From: Heliocybe sulcata
Taxonomy: Eukaryota; Basidiomycota; Agaricomycetes; Gloeophyllales; Gloeophyllaceae
Length of the DNA: 64,000 nt
Direction: 5' to 3'
NCBI GenBank assembly: GCA_004369045.1
Contig: ML213511.1
Location: 126,692-190,691, forward strand
Shown here: piece after piece, positions 58,703-64,000 of the stretch
Layout of the letters: every line of letters begins with the position of its first letter
Position numbering within the stretch: the first letter of the stretch is position 1
Notes under the pieces: generated by a model
What the model saw: only the letters and a program-made list of their open reading frames with translations
Told to the model about the DNA's origin: nothing
Databases searched by the model: none
Program-made: the position numbers and the translations under genes

Positions 58703-59680
58703 GCAGAGGAAAGTCACCTGTGGCTGAAATATTGATATTCTTGTGATCTCATTATTTCGCATTCCCACGCTGCTAAGACTCCGAAGCTGCAGTACTTCTC
58801 TTTGGCGACAAGGTGCATGCTTTGGGACGCCAACTAGCATACTGTGACGGTCCGCAAACAGCTCCTCTGGCCTGTTACTCTCAAAATCTGTCCCCCGGTC
58901 CACAGCACGATCCCCAATACGTGCCAACCAAGAACTGTAAATTGAAGTGAGAACGCTTGAGTCCAACCGCCCGCCGCTCTCTGAACCGACTTAAGCCACT
59001 GGGGCTGCTATCCACTTGCATCCCGCACGTTGAACTTGAAAGCTTGAAGCTTGACGGGATGGCGTTTCCTATTGCATACATATATCGCGATTCTTGATGC
59101 TGCTCTCCGCTGCAGGAGCATTCGAAGTATCAACACCACGAGTGCTGCACAAGTTGAAGTTACGGTTGCTGCGCCTCCCCACTCATATCATAGGGCGATG
59201 TCGTCTTCGTGCATTGGACAAGCGGCTGCGTGCTGAGTCTGAGTGGACGCTTCTGAGAGACAGGTCTGTGTGGCATGGCCGCCTGGACGGGGCCGAGAGG
59301 CGTCTGTGCAAAGAGCCCGTGGGCGTCCTCAACGGTGACACCTAGAAAGAGCGATTTTGAAGCGTCTTTCGGGATAAGTACGGCATGGGTCTCTTCGGCT
59401 GAGCCTGTCGGGGTTTGACTACTGGAAAGTTGTTGGTGAGCGTCAGGGTCAGGAACGTGGAGCCTAGGGTTCATGTGAAGCGATGAAGGGCAGAAGCGGG
59501 TGAGGAAGACAGGAAGGGCGTCCACAATCTATGAATGATAACTTCTCCGTGAAACCGAGGTGAAACTGAGATCATATTATTTATCAGCGGTATGAACAGT
59601 GACTGCCGGAGAAATGTTCGATTGATTGAACGTGCATGCTCGAAACACCACACGTCATACAGACTGTACTCAAGAAGCCC
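58703..59680. other. Intergenic region with one possible exon
   Basis: Promoter of MTO1 and 3' side of the complex I subunit gene. The only coding hint is the frame at 59160-59525, listed separately. Confidence 0.4.
59160..59525 (-). CDS. Possible coding exon, unrecognised
   Basis: An open stretch with C/T-rich third codon positions, preceded by an acceptor-like TTCATAG, reads VDALPVFLTRFCPSSLHMNP and continues to the stop at 59160. No ATG stands at its head, so it would need an upstream exon, which I cannot find. No domain is recognised. It may be the end of a small gene lying between MTO1 and the complex I subunit, or chance. Confidence 0.25.
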   Translation of the reverse strand: MDALPVFLTRFCPSSLHMNPRLHVPDPDAHQQLSSSQTPTGSAEETHAVLIPKDASKSLFLGVTVEDAHGLFAQTPLGPVQAAMPHRPVSQKRPLRLSTQPLVQCTKTTSPYDMSGEAQQP

Positions 59681-60024
59681 CTATTCGTCTTCGTACCCTT
59701 CCACTGGCCGGCGTGGTCTGTTAGGAACTTCAAGACATTAGCACACAGATTCGAGGATCGTTGACAGAGATGGAGAACGTACTAGGATACGAAATCGGAA
59801 TCTGCGGGGGCGCGACGTATCCCAGCTTCGCGCGGATAGGAGGCACCACGACGAGCATGACGGGGCCTATCGCGCCGAGCACGCAGGAGAAGAAGATGAC
59901 GGGGTTTTCGTGCGCCTGGCGTTGCTGCGCATTCCTCTGTTTAGTTTCCAGTATGCACCGCGAGGCGAGGGAGACGTACGAGGTAGCGGTAGCTGTTCCT
60001 GAAAGGCGAGAATGCTGAGCCCAT
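59681..60024 (-). CDS. Complex I 9.5 kDa subunit (NI9M/NDUFA3-like)
   Basis: Small single-helix accessory subunit of mitochondrial NADH:ubiquinone oxidoreductase. It starts MGSAFSPFRNSYRYLRNAQQ, has the inner-membrane helix VIFFSCVLGAIGPVMLVVVP followed by PIRAKLGY, and ends IPNRPRRPVEGYEDE. Total about 84 residues, the expected size. Three exons; introns begin GTACGT and GTACGT and both joins keep frame. The start codon is about 250 bases from the conservative start of the divergently oriented PfkB gene, and the two may share a promoter. Confidence 0.85.
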
Positions 60025-60274
60025 TGCAGACGCCATGGCGGGCGGCGAGGTGGTGGTCCGAATACAAGCGCGTTCTAAATGCGCATCAAAGCGCTCGTGC
60101 TCAGTTCCGCCATGCCGCTTCCATCGCCTCTACGTACCATGAAATTACGGCACCATTCTCTCATAGCGAGCGTCTGATGGACTCATTCCCGATGGAATTG
60201 TTCGAAATTCCACCCAGGACGCGGTGCTCGCCCGCCGGCTAGCCAACCTGCAGCTCCTTGTCAACCGCGTACAC

Positions 60275-61985
60275 ATGGCGCGGCGTCGGCGGGACACCCA
60301 GGAGACGATCCACCATGCCCTCGAGCGCCCTTTGCGCATCGTCGTCTCTGGGACGCTGTTCGTGACACATACTTTGGGTCTGCCGACGCACCCTGCGCCT
60401 GCTACGGTCAATCGTGCTCATTCCGTCGAGACGTCGCGAGGAGGGTCGGCGAGCAATGTCTCGGTTTTATTGGCTCAGTTTCCTACAGTGGATGCTATGC
60501 TAGTGGTACCCCTGGGTGGAAATAGTGAAGGCAGGGTGGTTATGCGCGATCTGGAGAAGGAGGGGGTTAATCTGCGCTTTTGCAAAGTATGGGACGCCTC
60601 GGGGGTGCCCAGTGCATGGGTGCTGCAAGCCGGTGAGTTTGTTTCTTTCGCGCCAGAAAGTATACAACTAATGCTGAATGTTACTGCAGATGACCCCGAG
60701 ACAAGGACGGTCATTAACCACAACCCCTTACCTGACATCACGCACGAAGAATTTGTGTCCCTCTTAAGCCCAATCCTAGTACCCGAGAGCTATCCGACTT
60801 ACACCTCTCCAACTACCTCCCCGACATTGCCCGCACACACCCTCGCAGCAGCCCCGCCCGCCCGTCAACAGCCGCAGCCTCCCTCACCCCTCCCAACGAG
60901 CAAGCCTCCTGTGACGAACCCGAGCAGCCCGGCGCCCTTCGAATGGATCCACTTCGAAGGCCGCTCTGTGAAGACGACGCTGAACAATATGGCCGGCCTG
61001 GACGGCTTTGCGCGGGAGAGGAAGTGGAGGAGTCACTGCGTGTTCAGCGTGGACGTCGGCCGGCGCGCGCGGCAGGGTGTCGAAGCGGTTCGTGCTCTCC
61101 TCCGTAATCTCTATATTTGTGCAGGTCCTCATACGAAGCTGTATACAGTTGATCCCCTACGCGGACGTGATATTCCTGAACAAACATTACGCGCAGGCCC
61201 ATTCCCCGCGCTACGCCTCCACCCCGCGCGCCTTCCTGCTCTCCCTCTCCTCCTCAGTCCCGCAACATGCGCTCCTAGTCGCGCACTGGGGCACAGAGGG
61301 CGCGGCGCTCCTCTCGCTGCCTACGCGGGAGTACCTCCAGAGCTCGGGCTGGGTCGATACCGCCGACGATACGCGTCGGGACGCCACGGTGACGTCCACT
61401 TTTTCGCGGCAGTACAGAGGGATGGTGGCCGCCGGCGAGGAGAGCGGCGACGATGGTGCCCAGTCCGTACGCACCGGAAGCGACTTCTTCGCGGGCAGCC
61501 ACACGTCGTCGTCGTCTGCCTTCACCGCAGGGGCCGGCTGGCTTTCTCCGGAACGCGCCCGGCGCAATAGGTCGGGTTCGACTTCCTCGCAGGACACGGA
61601 GATTGCATCCAATGAGCAGAGGCAGGCTCAGGGAAACGCTAACAATAACGTTAATGCTGAGGTCATAGATGAGGTCGGCGCGCAGGACGCGTTCGTCGCT
61701 GGGATGATATATGCGCTGAGTAGGCGCGTCTTGCCTGGGGCACCCTATACGCCCTCGGCCGTTACGCGAGATGGGCCTGTGGGTAGCAGCCAGGATGAAA
61801 AGGGGAAATGGAGTCTGGATGAGTGTCTACGGTACGTACCGAACTCCCTGTTCGACTTAATTGTGAGATGCTGATTTACCCGATGACGCAGGTTCGCTAC
61901 GGAGCTCGCGGGCAGGAAGGCGAGGAGGAGAGGCTGGGAGGGGCTTGCCGGGGAGATGCGCAGGGCTGGCTGGTTTGATTCCTAA
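60275..61985 (+). CDS. PfkB-family carbohydrate kinase (ketohexokinase/ribokinase-like)
   Basis: A sugar kinase of the ribokinase fold. The substrate-binding block is TSRGGSASNVSVLLAQFP with the G-rich motif and LGGNSEGRVVMRDLEKEGVN. The family block WIHFEGRSVKTTLNN, PYADVIFLNKHYAQ and the catalytic region DEVGAQDAFVAGMIYALSRR follow; this last replaces the usual GAGD with GAQD, keeping the Asp base. A low-complexity insert (PTSPTLPAHTLAAAPP region) and a long Ser-rich insert separate these blocks. The C-terminus is FATELAGRKARRRGWEGLAG then EMRRAGWFDS. Two introns join in frame. The ATG at 60275 is the conservative start; the frame is open further upstream, and exons near 60035 or 60165 are possible. 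Confidence 0.8.
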
Positions 61986-62687
61986 TCCTGATGGCTGTGG
62001 CGTGGAGAGATCCTTGTACCTAACTATGGCTTGTGTGGTGGATGTGACTTCAGCTGAGTCTATACTTTATTCGGAATGTTTTCGTTTATACCCCTTTCGA
62101 CGTTCACACTTACATACAATAATGCTTGCCCTATGGCCATTCTATACCTGTTGTCTTCTAAATATCACCCTCGGTTATTTCTCATACCCTCGATCGCAGG
62201 AACGCTGAAAGCTGTGATATAGCAGTGCGCCGATTTGAAACAAAGCCACGTTAATCAAGCCACCTGGTTGAACGTTTACTGATGTCTCAATGGAACCTAG
62301 ATCAGGCTGTGCAAGAAGCTTTGGACCCTCGGCCTATACTACTACTACTCAAGCCCACGCTGATCATCCGATACCTTTCCGAATGTATCATTACGTGACA
62401 GGTCAGCGCTGCTCTACGTCAGTCTATAGCAAGCATCTGGCTAGACACACTGACTGGAACTGATCATCTAGGTCCGGGTTTGAACCTTTACATGGCTTAA
62501 AGTGCTTCCGCGAAGCTGATTCCGAGCTTTTTGTGGTTGCTCGGCGAACATGAGGAAACATCGTGGCTTTCATATCCGTGCGTAGCTCCTTCCTGGGTAT
62601 CCATCTATAAGTAGCGGCTCCGCCCGGGGTGCTTGGAGGAGGGGTTTCTTGTCCTTGTCTTGTCTTATCCCAATCTCAGTCGCTGCG
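61986..62687. other. Intergenic region
   Basis: Between the PfkB kinase and the WH1-CRIB gene. A tandem-like ACTACTACTACT stretch (62339-62350) is the only small repeat. No gene seen. Confidence 0.4.
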
Positions 62688-63537
62688 ATGGCCCAACCGA
62701 ACTCCAACTCGAACGTGCTGTGGTTGTCGAATGCAGAGAAGCGCGCCATCCGCGGCGTGCTCCCGGCGGAGACGTGCAAGATTATGGCTGCGGCGCATGT
62801 GAAGCTGTACCAGGCGCGGTTCACGTCGCTGGATTGGAGCTACAGCGGGCTTCATGGGGTGCTAGTGTTCGGGCGCAACCGAAGACCGCCGGAGGGAGAG
62901 GAGAGGGAGACGGAGGAGGACGGAAAGTACTGGTTCCGGATGATCGACGTGCACAAGGAGAGGGAGATCTGGAGACATTGGATTCCTCGTCTCTTTGATT
63001 ACAAGCAGGAGACGCCGTTCTGGCACACGTTTGGAGGAAGCGTACGCCATTCATGCCTTATGCACCCGATTATCTGTGCCGATATCTTCTATACAGAGCC
63101 GAACATATGGCCTTCGTTTTGAGGAAGACGAGGAAGGCTCGGCCTTCTTCCACAAAATCAGCACTCGTGTATACCCTGAAAGTATGTCTGTGCACTAACT
63201 GCTACCTCTGCGCGATACTTATCCAAGCCTCATCGCACTAGACTCGCAAGACGCTACCATTTCACGTACGAGACGACGACAAAAGATTCACATGACGGCA
63301 GACGATATCTCCGGCCCCGTACCCGGTTCCTTCCAGCACATAGCGCACATGGGCACGGACGAGACAGGAAATTTTGCGGTAGCGCTGGAGCCCTTCGACC
63401 CTCGCCTCGTCAACGGGCTCCGGAAGCATGGCATCAGCGAAAATGTTATCCGCAAGAATATCCATTTCATTCAGGACTTCGTGAGCGATTGCTCGAAGAG
63501 CGACGATTCGCGACTCACGAGTTCCTCCCGATCATGA
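62688..63537 (+). CDS. Short WASP-like protein: WH1 plus CRIB/GBD, no VCA
   Basis: Three exons encode about 250 residues. The N-terminal WH1 (EVH1) domain reads LSNAEKRAIRGVLPAETCKI, HVKLYQARFTSLDWSYSGLH, KYWFRMIDVHKEREIWRHWI and FRFEEDEEGSAFFHKIST; in WASP it binds WIP-type proline motifs. A basic patch (RTRRRQKIH) then leads into a CRIB motif ISGPVPGSFQHIAHMG, the Cdc42/Rac-binding signature, and a GBD-like helix LRKHGISENVIRKN ending IHFIQDF. The protein stops about 15 residues later. The proline-rich, WH2 and acidic (VCA) parts that activate Arp2/3 are absent. Introns near 63043-63097 and 63182-63242 join in frame. The start gives the first in-frame ATG. Confidence 0.8.
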
Positions 63538-63772
63538 CGCGTTGACGACCCATATGCTGTATCATTCTTAGCATCCTGTTGCCATCTGTACTATGGTCCC
63601 GCAGTCCTTATATTAGGCCCATGTTCCTTAGCCAGGACATTAATTCATGTAGCCGTACTTTCAGTGGGTCGAATTGCTGCTAAAAACACAATATAATGCA
63701 AAAATCACGATACAGATTCCAAAAGAGCTACAAATTTACGAATGTCCAAAACCAAACGCCCTCTCTCCCTTT
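63538..63772. other. Convergent intergenic spacer
   Basis: 235 bases between two convergent stop codons; AT-rich, probably holding both polyadenylation regions (AATATAATGCAAAAATCACG near 63690). Confidence 0.4.
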
Positions 63773-64000
63773 TCACGACTCTTCGAGCGTAATGTACAAA
63801 TGCTTACTCGTCAATACCGCCTTTGCGCCGGGCACGACAACGATCGTCTGCGTGTCGTCGATGATCATCGCAGGGCCCTCGACGACGTCGCCCGTGCTCA
63901 GACTCTCGAGCTTGAACACCGGCGTTTCATCCACCCGTCCGACACCTTCAAAGTACGTGCTATACGTCGTGTCCGCCTTGGACTTGTCCACTGGCTGCTT
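63773..64000 (-). CDS. 5-oxoprolinase/hydantoinase family, C-terminal end (cut by window)
   Basis: The last 75 residues of a hydantoinase/oxoprolinase-type ATP-dependent amidohydrolase. Readable blocks are YSTYFEGVGRVDETPVFKLE, VVEGPAMIIDDTQTIVVVPG and AKAVLTSKHLYITLEES. The GPAMIIDDTQT(I/V)VVVPG segment is a hallmark near the C-terminus of 5-oxoprolinase, which opens 5-oxoproline to glutamate in the glutathione cycle. The rest lies beyond the right edge of the window, so activity and exact subfamily cannot be judged. Confidence 0.82.
   Translation of the reverse strand, partial: KQPVDKSKADTTYSTYFEGVGRVDETPVFKLESLSTGDVVEGPAMIIDDTQTIVVVPGAKAVLTSKHLYITLEES

Noticed and set aside
60224-60274. 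GTG at 60224 as the start of the PfkB kinase
   Set aside because: Fungal nuclear genes start with ATG; the frame is open because it is probably leader or the end of an upstream exon.
1-64000. CRISPR arrays, phage genes, integrated virus or retroelement coding regions
   Set aside because: No regularly spaced repeats, no reverse transcriptase, integrase or capsid-like frames were recognised anywhere in the window.

Overview
The window looks like genomic DNA of a filamentous basidiomycete, most likely a wood-associated agaricomycete. Genes are compact, split by many 45-70 base GT-AG introns, and carried on both strands. An alcohol oxidase of the brown-rot/white-rot type, a TauD dioxygenase, a basidiomycete-type AAAP amino acid transporter and a Rieske-DUF455 fusion support this. 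No bacterial genes, CRISPR array, rRNA gene or intact retroelement was seen. All exon joins were read by eye from splice signals and protein-family fit. No database search was possible.

Layout. Bases 1-6,600 hold no gene I can support. From 6.6 to 11.3 kb lies a local duplication: a small cysteine-tailed membrane protein gene, a broken second copy of it, and a Rieske-DUF455 gene whose 3' tail was copied along. Next come an F-box gene (11.7-13.2 kb), an amino acid transporter (15.0-16.9 kb), a TauD dioxygenase (17.1-18.6 kb), a small secreted protein (19.4-19.9 kb), a proline/serine-rich protein (21.3-22.0 kb) and an AT-richer 1.1 kb element with inverted ends (22.4-23.5 kb). A beta-trefoil lectin-like protein with lipidation signals at both ends follows (23.7-25.0 kb), then a decayed multi-pass membrane gene (25.4-26.3 kb) and the Kin1/MARK kinase (26.9-30.9 kb).

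The central and right parts are rich in housekeeping genes. They include a DUF2470 membrane protein, a J-like protein, the divergent pair DIM1 (U5 snRNP) and cyclophilin H (U4/U6 snRNP), alcohol oxidase (38.6-41.4 kb), the Fab1/PIKfyve lipid kinase (43.6-49.0 kb) and a large membrane protein with an acidic and serine-rich tail (49.6-53.1 kb). Further right are DPH3/KTI11 and MTO1 (both linked to wobble-uridine modification), the complex I 9.5 kDa subunit, a PfkB sugar kinase, a short WASP-like WH1-CRIB protein, and the 3' end of a 5-oxoprolinase/hydantoinase gene cut by the window edge.

The most notable signals are very small exons that carry key residues (3 nt in cyclophilin H, 14 nt in alcohol oxidase, 12 nt in the DUF455 gene), functionally matched neighbours (DIM1/PPIH, DPH3/MTO1), and domain-reduced versions of WASP and Fab1.
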